From the NCBI RefSeq assembly GCF_017832355.1, contig NZ_JAFIBY010000001.1, positions 1,674,001-1,738,000 on the forward strand: a DNA stretch of 64,000 nt. Reading direction: 5' to 3'. Below the pieces are notes generated by a model. It did not search any database, was not told the DNA's origin, and was given only the letters and a program-made list of their open reading frames with translations. This document shows, one piece after another, positions 8,346 to 17,419 of the stretch. Position numbers and translations under genes: made by a program. Source of the stretch: Serratia sp. PL17 (GTDB lineage: Bacteria; Pseudomonadota; Gammaproteobacteria; Enterobacterales; Enterobacteriaceae). The first letter of the stretch is position 1; the number at the start of each line of letters is the position of its first letter.

Positions 8346-9650
8346 TTAACGCGCGGGATGCACATCATTTAAAGGGCCGGCGTAGCGGTTATGAAATCCA
8401 GCGCTGTATCGCGCCACCCCCAGGTCCTCCGAAGGAATAGCCGGCGTGATACCGGAAATGAGATCAGAAAGTAGCTGCCCAGAACCGCAGGCCATTGTCC
8501 ACCCCAGTGTGCCGTGGCCGGTGTTCAGGAACAGGTTTTTCAGCGACGTTTTACCGACAATCGGCGTGCCGTCCGGCGTCATCGGGCGCAGACCTGTCCA
8601 GAACGTCGCATCTTCCACCCGCCCACCGTTAGGGTAAAGATCGCGTACTACCATCTCCAGCGTCTCGCGCCGTTTTTGCTCAAGCTGGGTATTAAAACCG
8701 ACAATTTCCGCCATGCCACCGACGCGAATACGCTGGTCGAAACGGGTGATGGCGATTTTGTAGGTTTCATCCAGTACGGTCGAGAATGGGGCAGCAGCCT
8801 CATCCGTGATCGGGATGGTCAGTGAATAGCCTTTCAGCGGGTATACCGGGATCGACACGAGGTCGCGCAACAGCGCTGTGGAATAGGACCCGAAAGCAAC
8901 CACGTAACTGTCAGCCTTGAAGATTTCGCCGCCGCACTGTACGCCACTGATTTTATCGCCTTCAACCAGCAAGCGATCAACGCTGCGGTTATACAAAAAG
9001 GTGACTCCTGCTTGTTGTGCCAGTTTAGCCAGTTGCTGGGTAAACAGTTGGCAATCACCGGTTTCGTCGTTTGGCAGTTGAAGCCCCCCGGTCAGCTTGT
9101 GCGCGACCTGGGCCAATGCGGGCTCAACGCTGGCCAGTTGGCTCGCTTCCAACAGCTTGTAAGGCACGCCGGCATCTTCCAGAACAGCAATATCCTTCGC
9201 TGCACTTTCAAACTGTTGCTGCGTTCTGAACAGCTGCAGCGTACCGCCTTGGCGTCCTTCATACTGGATGCCGGTTTCCTGGCGCAATGCTTTGATACAG
9301 TCGCGACTGTATTCTGCCAACCGCACCATCCGCCCTTTATTGGTCATATAGTGTTCAGTATTGCAGTTTTTTAGCATCTGCCACATCCAGCTTAACTGGA
9401 AACTGCTGCCATCAAGACGAACAGCGAGCGGCGCGTGGCGCTGGAACATCCACTTGATCGCCTTCAGCGGCACACCCGGCGCCGCCCACGGAGCCGCATA
9501 GCCCGGTGAGATTTGCCCGGCATTCGCCGCGCTGGTTTCCATTGCTGGACCAGGCTGACGATCAATCACTGTGACCTCATGCCCCGCCTTCGCCAAATAC
9601 CAGGCGCTCGCAACACCCACAACCCCACTACCTAAAATTACCACTCGCAT
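8346..9650 (-). CDS. dadA: D-amino acid dehydrogenase DadA
   Basis: The 434-residue flavoprotein oxidises D-alanine and other D-amino acids to 2-oxo acids, passing electrons to the quinone pool at the inner membrane. The FAD dinucleotide motif [17 protein letters not shown] sits at the N-terminus, followed by [20 protein letters not shown]; the C-terminal half has the [19 protein letters not shown] motif of DadA. Length matches E. coli (432). It is first in the dadAX operon and divergent from ycgB across a 537-base spacer. Lrp and CRP control dad in E. coli; sites were not resolved here, but a strong palindrome lies in the spacer. Confidence 0.95.
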   Translation of the reverse strand: MRVVILGSGVVGVASAWYLAKAGHEVTVIDRQPGPAMETSAANAGQISPGYAAPWAAPGVPLKAIKWMFQRHAPLAVRLDGSSFQLSWMWQMLKNCNTEHYMTNKGRMVRLAEYSRDCIKALRQETGIQYEGRQGGTLQLFRTQQQFESAAKDIAVLEDAGVPYKLLEASQLASVEPALAQVAHKLTGGLQLPNDETGDCQLFTQQLAKLAQQAGVTFLYNRSVDRLLVEGDKISGVQCGGEIFKADSYVVAFGSYSTALLRDLVSIPVYPLKGYSLTIPITDEAAAPFSTVLDETYKIAITRFDQRIRVGGMAEIVGFNTQLEQKRRETLEMVVRDLYPNGGRVEDATFWTGLRPMTPDGTPIVGKTSLKNLFLNTGHGTLGWTMACGSGQLLSDLISGITPAIPSEDLGVARYSAGFHNRYAGPLNDVHPAR

Positions 9651-10187
9651 CGCTGACTCCAGCTCAAGGCATCACAAAGCATAATCTTCTGCTCACAGGA
9701 AATTAACTCAGTGGAAAAATCCGTCCAACATCTTAGTCATCAAACGTGACAACATTCACAATTAATTTATCGTTCATGGCCGGTTCTTTTGCAATAGCTA
9801 CCTATAAATAGCGATAAGATGTTGTGAAAGCCCGATTTTAGAACGAAACAATGACCTATATGCTATCAATGACAGCATTGATAGCATAGAGAAAAACCCT
9901 AGTACGCAACATGGATTTAACAGAACATAAAATGAAACACCCGTACATAAACAGAATAAAAAACCATAAAAATAACATTAAACTGCCATAACCTTTTGTA
10001 AGACTTCTGCCCCCCTACAGCAGAAAAAACTCACGATAAAAGCCCTCAGGTACATCATTACTGGGAATCGACGAGACAGATCGTTGAATTTTTAAGCTTT
10101 ATATCATTATTCCCTCTGCCCAGATTGAGCTACGATTGATCTAGGGTCTGCCGTTTGAGCAAGGTCCGTAATAACGAGGGGGCGCTG
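9651..10187. other. dadA/ycgB divergent intergenic region
   Basis: This long AT-rich spacer holds the promoters of dadA and ycgB. Apart from the 12-bp inverted repeat listed separately, no convincing gene was seen. A 26-codon ATG frame at 9911 lacks a ribosome site and was not called. Confidence 0.5.
9859..9888. repeat. 12-bp perfect inverted repeat upstream of dadA
   Basis: TATGCTATCAAT and ATTGATAGCATA flank a 6-base spacer (GACAGC). The symmetry is far beyond chance for a spacer of this size. It lies about 210 bases before the dadA ATG. It could be an operator for a dimeric regulator or a hairpin in a leader RNA; no T tract follows. Confidence 0.65.
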
Positions 10188-11723
10188 ATGACTACTTCAA
10201 CACATGACAAGGTCAAGGAAGATAAACGTCTGAGTGATGGGCCGGACTGGTCGTTCGAGCTGCTGCAGGTGTACCTGGAGCACATCGATCGCGTGGCCAA
10301 ACATTACAAGCTAGACACCTATCCGCATCAGATTGAGGTCATCACCTCTGAGCAGATGATGGACGCTTATTCGAGCGTCGGCATGCCGATTAACTATACC
10401 CATTGGTCATTCGGTAAAAAATTCATTGAGACCGAGCAGCGTTATAAACATGGGCAGCAAGGCCTGGCCTATGAAATTGTGATTAACTCTAACCCCTGCA
10501 TCGCGTATCTGATGGAAGAAAATACCATCACCATGCAGGCATTGGTTATGGCGCATGCCTGCTACGGGCACAACTCCTTTTTCAAGAATAACTATTTGTT
10601 CCGCAGTTGGACCGATGCCAGTTCTATTGTCGATTATCTGTTGTTCGCCCGTCACTACATCAGCCAGTGCGAAGAACGCTACGGGGTTGAAGAGGTAGAG
10701 AAGCTGCTTGATTCCTGCCATGCCTTGATGAATTACGGCGTTGATCGTTACAAACGACCGCAGAAGATCTCATTGGTTGAAGAAAAAGCGCGCCAGAAAA
10801 GCCGCGAAGAGTACCTGCAAAGCCAGGTAAATACGCTATGGAAAACCCTGCCGCGTGTCGAGCGTGAAGAGGCCCCTGAGCAAGCTCGCCGTTATCCAAG
10901 TGAACCTCAGGAAAATATCCTCTATTTCATGGAGAAGAATGCACCGCTGTTGGAACCGTGGCAGCGCGAGGTTCTGCGCATTGTGCGTAAAGTGAGCCAG
11001 TATTTTTATCCGCAGAAGCAAACGCAGGTGATGAACGAAGGCTGGGCGACATTCTGGCACTACACCATCCTTAATCATCTGTACGATGAAGGCCGGGTCA
11101 CCGAACGTTTTATGCTGGAGTTTTTACACAGCCACACTAACGTGGTGTATCAACCGCCTTACAACAGCCCTTATTACAACGGTATTAACCCGTATGCACT
11201 GGGCTTTGCCATGTTCCAGGACATCAAACGCATCTGCCAATCGCCAACCGAGGAAGACCGCTATTGGTTCCCGGACATCGCCGGTAAAGATTGGTTGGAA
11301 ACGCTGCACTTCGCCATGCGTGACTTCAAGGATGAAAGTTTTATCAGCCAGTTCCTGTCACCGAAGATCATGCGCGACTTCCGGCTGTTCACCGTGCTGG
11401 ATGACGATCGTAATAACTATTTGGAAATTGCGGCAATCCATAATGAAGCGGGTTACCGGGCAATCCGAGAAGAGCTTTCAGCGCAATATAACCTGAGTGA
11501 CCACGAGCCAAACATTCAGATCTGGAATGTGGATTTACGTGGCGATCGCTCATTAACGCTGCGCTATATCCCGCAGGACCGTGCGCCACTGGACAAGAGC
11601 CGGCGTGAAGTGATGAAACACTTACACCGTCTGTGGGGATTCGACATTATTTTGGAACAGCAAAACGAAGACGGTAGCGTCGAGCTACTGGAGCGTTGTC
11701 CGCCGAGGCCCACACCGTTATAG
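10188..11723 (+). CDS. ycgB: SpoVR family protein YcgB
   Basis: The 511-residue protein is nearly collinear with E. coli YcgB (510 residues), a SpoVR-family protein. SpoVR is needed for spore cortex formation in Bacillus; the enterobacterial role is unclear, but ycgB is a stationary-phase (RpoS-type) gene often acting near YeaG/YeaH. Conserved blocks include DTYPHQIEVITSEQMMDAYS, NSNPCIAYLMEENTITMQAL and LNHLYDEGRVTERF. The start at 10188 follows a GAGGGGG ribosome site; an in-frame earlier codon at 10155 lacks one. A strong terminator follows. Confidence 0.93.
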   Translation: MTTSTHDKVKEDKRLSDGPDWSFELLQVYLEHIDRVAKHYKLDTYPHQIEVITSEQMMDAYSSVGMPINYTHWSFGKKFIETEQRYKHGQQGLAYEIVINSNPCIAYLMEENTITMQALVMAHACYGHNSFFKNNYLFRSWTDASSIVDYLLFARHYISQCEERYGVEEVEKLLDSCHALMNYGVDRYKRPQKISLVEEKARQKSREEYLQSQVNTLWKTLPRVEREEAPEQARRYPSEPQENILYFMEKNAPLLEPWQREVLRIVRKVSQYFYPQKQTQVMNEGWATFWHYTILNHLYDEGRVTERFMLEFLHSHTNVVYQPPYNSPYYNGINPYALGFAMFQDIKRICQSPTEEDRYWFPDIAGKDWLETLHFAMRDFKDESFISQFLSPKIMRDFRLFTVLDDDRNNYLEIAAIHNEAGYRAIREELSAQYNLSDHEPNIQIWNVDLRGDRSLTLRYIPQDRAPLDKSRREVMKHLHRLWGFDIILEQQNEDGSVELLERCPPRPTPL

Positions 11724-11738
11724 CCTTACAACCATAAC

Positions 11739-11765
11739 AAAAGGGGCGCCATTGGCGCCCCTTTT
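11739..11765. terminator. Bidirectional terminator between ycgB and fadR
   Basis: AAAGGGGCGCC-ATT-GGCGCCCCTTT forms an 11-bp stem with a 3-base loop and A/T flanks on both sides, suiting the convergent ycgB and fadR genes. Confidence 0.9.
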
Positions 11766-11785
11766 ACATCATGCGGGAATGTTGG

Positions 11786-12505
11786 TTAACGACGCGCTTC
11801 GGTCAGATCACTCGGCATGGTGCCTTGCATGCTCTGCCAGATAGCACCGCTGTCTTTACCATAGTTACGCACGCAATCCATTACCTGATCGTACGACTTC
11901 TCATGACACAGCGTTGACAGCTTGCTGTAGAAGGTCAACGCCAGTTTGCGCGATTCAGGGTTTGAGAAATAGTAGCGGCCAACGCGGGTATATAGCCCTT
12001 TCAAGCCGTTAAAAATCAGGCCGTAAATCGGGTTACCGGAGGCAAACGCCAAACCACGGAAAATTTCGTAGTCCAGCAGATTGAAAGCATCAGCTTGATC
12101 TTCCACCTGGGTGGCTTTCGCTAACACTTCCTGAGCGGCCTCTGGATGATTACGCACCGCTGCGCGAATAAAGATCGCCGCAATATTGGTGCGGACAGAC
12201 AGCAGGTTGTCGATCAGTTGCGGGACGCTTTGGTGATCAAGGCGTGCCACTGTCTCAAGAATATTAAGGCCTGAGGTTTCCCAGAAATTATTTACTTTGG
12301 TCGGTTTGCCATGCTGAATGGTCAGCCAGCCATCACGGGCCAGGCGTTGTAAAACTTCGCGTAACGTGGTGCGTGTAACACCAATCAACTCTGAAAGCTC
12401 ACGCTCCGCGGGCAAAATAGAGCCAGGGGGGAAGCGATTATTCCAGATACTCTCGATAATGTATTCTTCCGCGAAACCGGCAGGACTCTGCGCCTTTATG
12501 ACCAT
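11786..12505 (-). CDS. fadR: Fatty acid metabolism regulator FadR
   Basis: The 239-residue GntR-family regulator has exactly the E. coli FadR length. The N-terminal winged helix contains [26 protein letters not shown] (about residues 28-55); the C-terminal FCD-type domain binds long-chain acyl-CoA. FadR represses fatty-acid degradation genes such as fadD (also in this window, with a matching operator-like site) and activates fabA/fabB. Acyl-CoA releases it from DNA. It is divergent from nhaB across 243 bases, the E. coli arrangement. ATG start, typical family ends; nothing is missing. Confidence 0.97.
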   Translation of the reverse strand: MVIKAQSPAGFAEEYIIESIWNNRFPPGSILPAERELSELIGVTRTTLREVLQRLARDGWLTIQHGKPTKVNNFWETSGLNILETVARLDHQSVPQLIDNLLSVRTNIAAIFIRAAVRNHPEAAQEVLAKATQVEDQADAFNLLDYEIFRGLAFASGNPIYGLIFNGLKGLYTRVGRYYFSNPESRKLALTFYSKLSTLCHEKSYDQVMDCVRNYGKDSGAIWQSMQGTMPSDLTEARR

Positions 12506-12748
12506 GTGTTTGACGTTCCGTAGCGACGATAATGAGTAATAGTAGTCGGCTGATCATACCAGATCGCCAAAGCATGACATAGCGTGAGCGAAAAACATTA
12601 AACGAAACTGTGCATAAAGTGGCAAAAATTGTGCAAAAACACCGCGTCAGAGAAATTTCACGTCGTAAACCAAGCCCAGGTTGCAACTGCCCCGGCAGCA
12701 TTGTTAGGGTATTATGCGATAACTTATTTTCAGGACGTATAACGCATA

Positions 12749-14320
12749 ATGGAAACGACCTTACGCAGTGCCCTGGTGAAAAACTTCCTTGGGCAATCAC
12801 CTGACTGGTACAAACTGGCCATTCTTATTTTCTTGGTGGTCAACCCGCTGGTTTTCTTTTTCGTCGACCCGTTCATTGCCGGTTGGCTGTTTGTCGTCGA
12901 ATTTATTTTCACCCTGGCTATGGCGCTGAAGTGCTACCCCCTGTTACCAGGTGGTTTGCTGGCGATTGAGGCCGTGCTAATCGGCATGACCAGCCCCGAC
13001 CGTGTAAGCGAGGAAATTGCTCATAACCTGGACGTCCTGCTGTTGCTGGTATTTATGGTGGCAGGCATTTACTTTATGAAGCAGTTGCTGCTGTTCGTCT
13101 TCACCAAGCTACTGCTGAACATTCGTTCTAAAATGCTGCTTTCTTTGGCATTCTGTTTTGCGGCAGCGTTATTGTCAGCGTTCCTCGATGCACTGACGGT
13201 CGTCGCGGTGGTTATCAGCGTCGCAACCGGATTTTATTCGATCTACCACAACATGGTGTCGAACCCGTCCGGCGGCAATGCCGACGTCAATGATGACAGT
13301 GGGCTGATAAACGACGATAACAAACAGACGCTGGAACAGTTCCGTGCCTTTTTACGCAGCCTATTAATGCACGCAGGTGTCGGTACCGCGCTGGGTGGCG
13401 TAATGACCATGGTGGGTGAACCACAAAACCTGATCATTGCCAAAAGCGCCGACTGGGGGTTTGTCGACTTTTTCCTGCGCATGTCACCCGTGACTCTGCC
13501 GGTACTGGTCTGCGGCCTGTTGGTCTGCCTGCTGCTTGAGCGTTTCTGCATATTCGGCTACGGGGCAAAACTGCCGGATCGCGTACGCGAAGTGTTGACA
13601 GAGTTTGACCGCCAGGCGACTGCCGGGCGCAGCAAACAAGAACAGGTTAAGTTAGCGGTCCAGGCACTTATCGGCGTTTGGTTGGTTGTCGCGTTGGCCT
13701 TTCACCTTGCGGAAGTGGGCCTGATTGGCCTGTCGGTGATTATTCTCGCCACTTCCCTGTGTGGTGTCACCGATGAGCACGCCATCGGCAAAGCCTTCCA
13801 GGAAGCCCTGCCCTTCACCGCTCTACTGACGGTATTTTTCACCGTGGTGGCCGTGATCATTGAGCAACACCTGTTTACCCCAGTGATTCAATTTGTTCTG
13901 CAGGCAGAGCCTTCTTCTCAACTTTCGCTGTTTTACCTGTTCAATGGCCTGCTGTCTTCAGTCTCTGACAATGTGTTCGTCGGTACGGTTTACATTAATG
14001 AAGCACGCGCCGCGTTTGAAAATGGTGCCATTTCTCTGAAACAGTTCGAAATGCTGGCGGTCGCTATTAACACCGGGACCAATTTACCGTCGGTCGCCAC
14101 GCCAAATGGGCAGGCCGCCTTCCTGTTCTTGCTGACCTCCGCCCTGGCACCACTGGTACGTTTATCCTATGGGCGAATGGTATGGATGGCGTTGCCCTAT
14201 ACTGTGGTGTTAACGCTGGTCGGGCTGCTGTGCGTACAGTTTACTTTGGCGCCCGTGACCGATCTGCTTACCCAGTGGCATTGGTTGACGTTGCCGTCCA
14301 TCGAAGCCGCTGTACGCTAA
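12749..14320 (+). CDS. nhaB: Na+/H+ antiporter NhaB
   Basis: The 523-residue inner-membrane protein exchanges internal Na+ for external H+ and helps sodium and pH homeostasis. It starts [20 protein letters not shown], as NhaB proteins do, and has about 12 hydrophobic helices, including the conserved [15 protein letters not shown] and [19 protein letters not shown] segments of the family. E. coli NhaB is 513 residues; the extra residues lie in a hydrophilic loop around position 170-185. It is divergent from fadR and upstream of dsbB, with a large hairpin between nhaB and dsbB. Confidence 0.96.
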   Translation: METTLRSALVKNFLGQSPDWYKLAILIFLVVNPLVFFFVDPFIAGWLFVVEFIFTLAMALKCYPLLPGGLLAIEAVLIGMTSPDRVSEEIAHNLDVLLLLVFMVAGIYFMKQLLLFVFTKLLLNIRSKMLLSLAFCFAAALLSAFLDALTVVAVVISVATGFYSIYHNMVSNPSGGNADVNDDSGLINDDNKQTLEQFRAFLRSLLMHAGVGTALGGVMTMVGEPQNLIIAKSADWGFVDFFLRMSPVTLPVLVCGLLVCLLLERFCIFGYGAKLPDRVREVLTEFDRQATAGRSKQEQVKLAVQALIGVWLVVALAFHLAEVGLIGLSVIILATSLCGVTDEHAIGKAFQEALPFTALLTVFFTVVAVIIEQHLFTPVIQFVLQAEPSSQLSLFYLFNGLLSSVSDNVFVGTVYINEARAAFENGAISLKQFEMLAVAINTGTNLPSVATPNGQAAFLFLLTSALAPLVRLSYGRMVWMALPYTVVLTLVGLLCVQFTLAPVTDLLTQWHWLTLPSIEAAVR

Positions 14321-14327
14321 TCCTGTA

Positions 14328-14392
14328 AACCCTCTCCGCTGCCAGCGACTATTTTTGTGCTGAATACGCCTCAAGTGGCTGGCAGCAGGGTT
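14328..14392. repeat. Long hairpin between nhaB and dsbB
   Basis: AACCCT plus GCTGCCAGC pair with GCTGGCAGC plus AGGGTT, giving 15 bp interrupted by a 4-base bulge and a 31-base loop. No T tract follows. It lies in the 124-base nhaB-dsbB gap and may govern readthrough or mRNA ends. Confidence 0.55.
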
Positions 14393-14444
14393 GAATTGGT
14401 TTACACTGCCGGTTCAATTGCTTACTGCATGGAAGAATAAATAT

Positions 14445-14975
14445 ATGTTGCAATTCTTTAACCGTTGCTCGCAGGGGCGCGGTGCTTGGCTGTTGATGGC
14501 CCTGACTGCATTGGTACTGGAATTAGTTGCACTCTACTTTCAGCACGTAATGCTGCTGCAACCCTGTGTGATGTGCATTTACGAACGCTGCGCATTGTTT
14601 GGTATTCTGGGCGCCTCGCTGCTCGGAGCCATTGCACCCAAAACGCCGCTGCGCTATGTCGCTATCCTGCTGTGGATTTACAGTGCCTGGGAAGGCCTGC
14701 AACTGGCGTGGAAACACACCATGATCCAGCTGCATCCTTCGCCGTTTAATACCTGCGATTTCTTCGTCAGCTTCCCTTCTTGGCTGCCACTGGATAAATG
14801 GCTACCGGCGGTGTTTCATGCGTCGGGCGATTGCTCCGTGCGCCAATGGGAGTTCCTGACGCTGGAAATGCCACAGTGGCTGGTCGGCATCTTCACTGCG
14901 TATCTGCTGTTCGCCATTATCGTGCTGCTCGCACAATTTGTTCGTCCGCGACGTCGCGACCTGTTTGGCCGCTAA
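14445..14975 (+). CDS. dsbB: Disulfide bond formation protein DsbB
   Basis: The 176-residue inner-membrane protein reoxidises periplasmic DsbA and passes electrons to quinone. It has four hydrophobic helices and both catalytic pairs: Cys41/Cys44 in [11 protein letters not shown] and the periplasmic pair in FNTCDFF and ASGDCSVRQ, corresponding to Cys104/Cys130 of E. coli. The conserved Arg after the first pair (ERCALFG) is present. The ATG at 14445 gives [16 protein letters not shown], matching E. coli start and length; an upstream in-frame start at 14391 would add 18 residues unlike the family. A strong terminator follows. Confidence 0.96.
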   Translation: MLQFFNRCSQGRGAWLLMALTALVLELVALYFQHVMLLQPCVMCIYERCALFGILGASLLGAIAPKTPLRYVAILLWIYSAWEGLQLAWKHTMIQLHPSPFNTCDFFVSFPSWLPLDKWLPAVFHASGDCSVRQWEFLTLEMPQWLVGIFTAYLLFAIIVLLAQFVRPRRRDLFGR

Positions 14976-14987
14976 GCGTGAAAGAAT

Positions 14988-15018
14988 AAAAAACGGCGCC
15001 CTGGGGCGCCGTTTTTTA
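14988..15018 (+). terminator. dsbB terminator
   Basis: AAAACGGCGCC-CTG-GGGCGCCGTTTTTT: a 10-bp-class GC stem with flanking A and T runs, 13 bases after the dsbB stop; it can work in both directions. Confidence 0.92.
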
Positions 15019-15053
15019 TCGAGTTACTGATGATCTTCAGAGGTAAATCGGTA

Positions 15054-15125
15054 TTAAGTATGTGTAAGGTAATAAACAAGCACAATCAGTGCACCAGCCA
15101 CGGCAAACAGACGTATCATTTTCAT
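15054..15125 (-). CDS. Possible 23-residue single-span membrane peptide
   Basis: An ATG-TAA frame encodes MKMIRLFAVAGALIVLVYYL followed by THT: a basic N-terminus and a single hydrophobic helix. A CGAGAG purine stretch lies 9 bases before the ATG. It lies just beyond the dsbB terminator, read towards it. Such tiny proteins are common in enterobacteria but usually missed; no family is recognised. Confidence 0.45.
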   Translation of the reverse strand: MKMIRLFAVAGALIVLVYYLTHT

Positions 15126-15343
15126 TGTTTTACTCTCGGAACTTAGCGTGAGAGCGGTCAAACTACCTAACCTTATGTATAAAAAGAAGCATCCGAACGG
15201 GATCCAGTGCGTAATTTACATAACATTAAGTTAGGAGCGAGAAAAGCCGTATGCGAGGGCGAGCAAATTACGCGATCAGGATTAACAGCCTGAACGTTTG
15301 AGGCGTTGAAAATCTAAACCCATCTGCTTCATACAAAAAAACT

Positions 15344-15380
15344 CATCATAGTGATGCATTATTGCATCAATATTTTGATG
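15344..15380. promoter_or_regulatory. Overlapping TGATG/CATCA palindromes upstream of an sRNA promoter
   Basis: The motifs alternate: CATCA (15344-15348), TGATG (15352-15356), CATCA (15365-15369), TGATG (15376-15380). They build TGATGCA-TTAT-TGCATCA and CATCAA-TATT-TTGATG, both perfect. They lie about 20-70 bases before the proposed -10 (15401). This looks like a multi-site operator for a dimeric regulator. Confidence 0.55.
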
Positions 15381-15412
15381 AAGTTTTGCCGAAAAATCCT
15401 TATAGTATCTGC

Positions 15413-15480
15413 AAGTTAGTATCACCGATTTCCCTGGTGTTGTTGTGTGTCTTGCCCCTCATCTTTGCAGGGGCTTTTTT
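15413..15480 (+). ncRNA. ArcZ-like small RNA candidate
   Basis: A TATAGT -10 at 15401-15406 precedes a short stretch that contains GATTTCCCTGGTGTTG (15427-15442), which, from memory, is identical to the conserved seed at the 5' end of processed ArcZ in E. coli. It ends in a Rho-independent terminator (GCCCCT, 9-base loop, AGGGGC, six T; 15454-15480), as Hfq-dependent sRNAs do. ArcZ base-pairs with rpoS and many other mRNAs through this seed. In E. coli arcZ lies next to arcB, not here, so this is either a relocated ArcZ or a second sRNA with the same seed. Transcript start is inferred. No ORF fits. Confidence 0.65.
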
Positions 15481-15597
15481 CCCTCTCTTGCATACCGTTT
15501 TTTTTGATCACGTCCAATTCTGAAGATTCACCCGCTATACGCCGCCCCGAGCAATACAACGTGTTAACCAACCGTAAATCCATTGAATTTCAGCGTA

Positions 15598-16044
15598 TTA
15601 ACGAGCCCAGTCAGGTTTGTTCAGAATGTGATCTTGCCAGTCCACCACTTCGCTTTCGCGTACAGCAATATGGCGCACCGTAATACGTTCACCGTGCATC
15701 GCCGCTTTGGAACCGCTAACCAGCGGATGCCATGGGAATAAAGGTTTACCTTCACCAATCAGGCGGTATGCACACGTCGGCGGCAACCAGTCAAACGTCG
15801 TAAGATTTTCCCGCGTCAACTTGATGCAATCCTCTTCCAGTTCAAAGCGGCGCTCATAATTGCGGCACTGGCACGATTTAATATTCAGCTGGTTGCAGGC
15901 TACGTTGGTGAAATAAATCTCGTCGGTATCTTCGTCGATCAGCTTATTCAGACAGCATTGCCCACAACCGTCGCACAGCGATTCCCACTCTTGTTCTGAC
16001 ATTTCCGCCAGCGTTTTTTGTTGCCAAAAAGGGGTTTGTGACAT
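15598..16044 (-). CDS. ycgN: YcgN family Cys-cluster protein (UPF0260)
   Basis: The 148-residue protein belongs to UPF0260/YkgJ-type proteins with a predicted metal-binding Cys cluster. The motif [12 protein letters not shown] lies at about residues 24-35; further Cys occur in [19 protein letters not shown] and PTCAYRL. A zinc or Fe-S site is likely from family knowledge; the reaction is unknown. It begins [20 protein letters not shown], as E. coli YcgN does, and has the usual length. In E. coli it sits beside ycgM; here a CsbD-like gene lies between them. Confidence 0.93.
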   Translation of the reverse strand: MSQTPFWQQKTLAEMSEQEWESLCDGCGQCCLNKLIDEDTDEIYFTNVACNQLNIKSCQCRNYERRFELEEDCIKLTRENLTTFDWLPPTCAYRLIGEGKPLFPWHPLVSGSKAAMHGERITVRHIAVRESEVVDWQDHILNKPDWAR

Positions 16045-16438
16045 GTTCGCGTCCGGTATAGGTAAATGAATAGATAACCTGCGTACAGGTTTTGAGGGTG
16101 CACTATATAGATATCCCAGCCAGATAGGAAGGCTGAAAACACAATATAATCATAGCGATAAAAAAACATCGCTTAAAAAAAACGCTATTTAAAACAACGG
16201 TATTTAATATTAAACGGCATCACTGCCAGACGATTACGCCATGTCTTCGGTGGGTGAACACAACGTGCCTATCGTTCAATTATACGTACAAATCGCAGGT
16301 CCATCACCCTTTCGTTTTCCTCAGACGCTTAACAACCCACAGGATAAGATTCCTCTCATAAAGCACGTTACGCCGCCCCAATCAGCATAATCCTGCTATG
16401 GTTAATGTTCGCCTTTATACGAAGATAGGGAGCCAAGT
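16045..16438. other. Intergenic region, ycgN to CsbD-like gene
   Basis: No gene was supported here. It holds the divergent promoters and a weak AGCGAT/ATCGCT hairpin (16154-16173) within an A-rich stretch. Nothing else stood out. Confidence 0.4.
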
Positions 16439-16687
16439 ATGTTTGGGAAAGCAGAAGATAAAGTGAATGAAGCTGCCGGTGCCGTGCAGGAAGCCTTTGG
16501 TAAAGCAACAGATTCGCCGGAACATCAGGTTAAAGGCGCGGCCCGTAAATACGCCTCTCAGGCTAGCTACGCAGCACGTGATGCGGCCGATACGGTGCGG
16601 ACCCAAGTAGAATCCAACCCACTGGCAGGTGTGGCTATCGCCGCGGCTGTTGGCATTGTTTTCGGTTTCTTGTTGGGCCGTAAGTAA
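16439..16687 (+). CDS. CsbD-like/ElaB-YqjD-like stress protein
   Basis: The 82-residue protein joins two recognisable parts. Residues 1-45 (MFGKAEDKVNEAAGAVQEAFGKA...) have the alternating charged pattern of CsbD-like stress proteins. The end, VESNPLAGVAIAAAVGIVFGFLLGRK, is the Gly-rich tail anchor of the ElaB/YqjD/YgaM (DUF883) group, inner-membrane proteins that can bind ribosomes in stationary phase. The product is probably tail-anchored with a helical cytoplasmic part. A GGGAG ribosome site lies before the ATG and a terminator follows. General-stress induction is expected from both families but not visible directly. Confidence 0.72.
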   Translation: MFGKAEDKVNEAAGAVQEAFGKATDSPEHQVKGAARKYASQASYAARDAADTVRTQVESNPLAGVAIAAAVGIVFGFLLGRK

Positions 16688-16708
16688 CCCTTCACTCAGC
16701 TCTGACCG

Positions 16709-16736
16709 AAAAAAAGGCCCTGCGGGGCCTTTTTAC
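16709..16736. terminator. Bidirectional terminator
   Basis: AAAAAGGCCC-TGCG-GGGCCTTTTT, a perfect stem with A and T flanks between two convergent genes. Confidence 0.92.
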
Positions 16737-16753
16737 GTTGTTCCAGTGTGGTT

Positions 16754-17410
16754 TCAAATCACACGCGTCGTTAACGATTTACCGTTGAGAGTGATTTTCA
16801 ACATGTCGCCCGAGCTCATTGGGCCAACACCTTGCGGTGTACCGGTAAGAATAATGTCGCCAGCACGCAGAGTGAAGAAACGGCTCATGTAACTGATCAG
16901 CGGCAGGATCGGCGTGATCATGTCACGGGTATTGCCCTGCTGACGCACTTGGTCATTCACTGTCAGAGACAATTCTGCGTTTTGCGGATCACCAAACTCT
17001 GCAACGGGAATGAAGCCGGAGATCGGACAGGAACCGTCGAATCCCTTGGCCTTTTCCCACGGTTGCCCCGCTTTCTTAAAGCCGGCTTGCAGTTCACGCA
17101 GCGTCAGATCAAGCGCCACGCCGTAACCGGCAATTGCGCGGGCCACACGATCTTCATTCGCTTGCTTTAACGGCGTGCCGATCAGCACCGCAAGCTCCAC
17201 TTCATGATGCACCGAACCGAACTCTTTGGGGATCGCCACCGGCTGACGGATATCACAGAGCGCCGTTTCAGGCTTAATAAACACTACCGGTTCTGCAGAG
17301 GTTGCACTGCCCATTTCCTTGATGTGGTCAGCATAATTACTGCCGACACAGACCACTTTATTCACCGGGAAATCAAGTAATGAACCCTGCCAGTCTCTAT
17401 GTTGATACAT
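16754..17410 (-). CDS. ycgM: Fumarylacetoacetate hydrolase family protein YcgM
   Basis: The 218-residue protein is a FAH-fold enzyme like E. coli YcgM (219 residues) and human FAHD1, which act on acylpyruvates/oxaloacetate. The metal-binding region is seen in FGSVHHEVELAVLIG (His-Glu and Glu ligands) and the later Asp in GYGVALDLTLRELQ. FNGS-type loop: KGFDGSCPISGFIP. It starts MYQHRDWQGSLLDFPVNKVV; the ATG at 17410 follows GGGAGAGG, whereas an earlier frame start adds 12 unmatched residues. Two hairpins occupy the short region before the start codon. Confidence 0.93.
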   Translation of the reverse strand: MYQHRDWQGSLLDFPVNKVVCVGSNYADHIKEMGSATSAEPVVFIKPETALCDIRQPVAIPKEFGSVHHEVELAVLIGTPLKQANEDRVARAIAGYGVALDLTLRELQAGFKKAGQPWEKAKGFDGSCPISGFIPVAEFGDPQNAELSLTVNDQVRQQGNTRDMITPILPLISYMSRFFTLRAGDIILTGTPQGVGPMSSGDMLKITLNGKSLTTRVI

Positions 17411-17419
17411 ACTACCTCT

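Noticed and set aside
9911-9991. 26-codon ORF in the dadA/ycgB spacer
   Set aside because: No ribosome-binding site, Lys/Asn-rich translation as expected from AT-rich spacer DNA.
15427-15450. Likeness to GcvB G/U-rich linker
   Set aside because: The GTTGTTGTGTG stretch resembles part of GcvB, but the seed, terminator and length fit ArcZ better.
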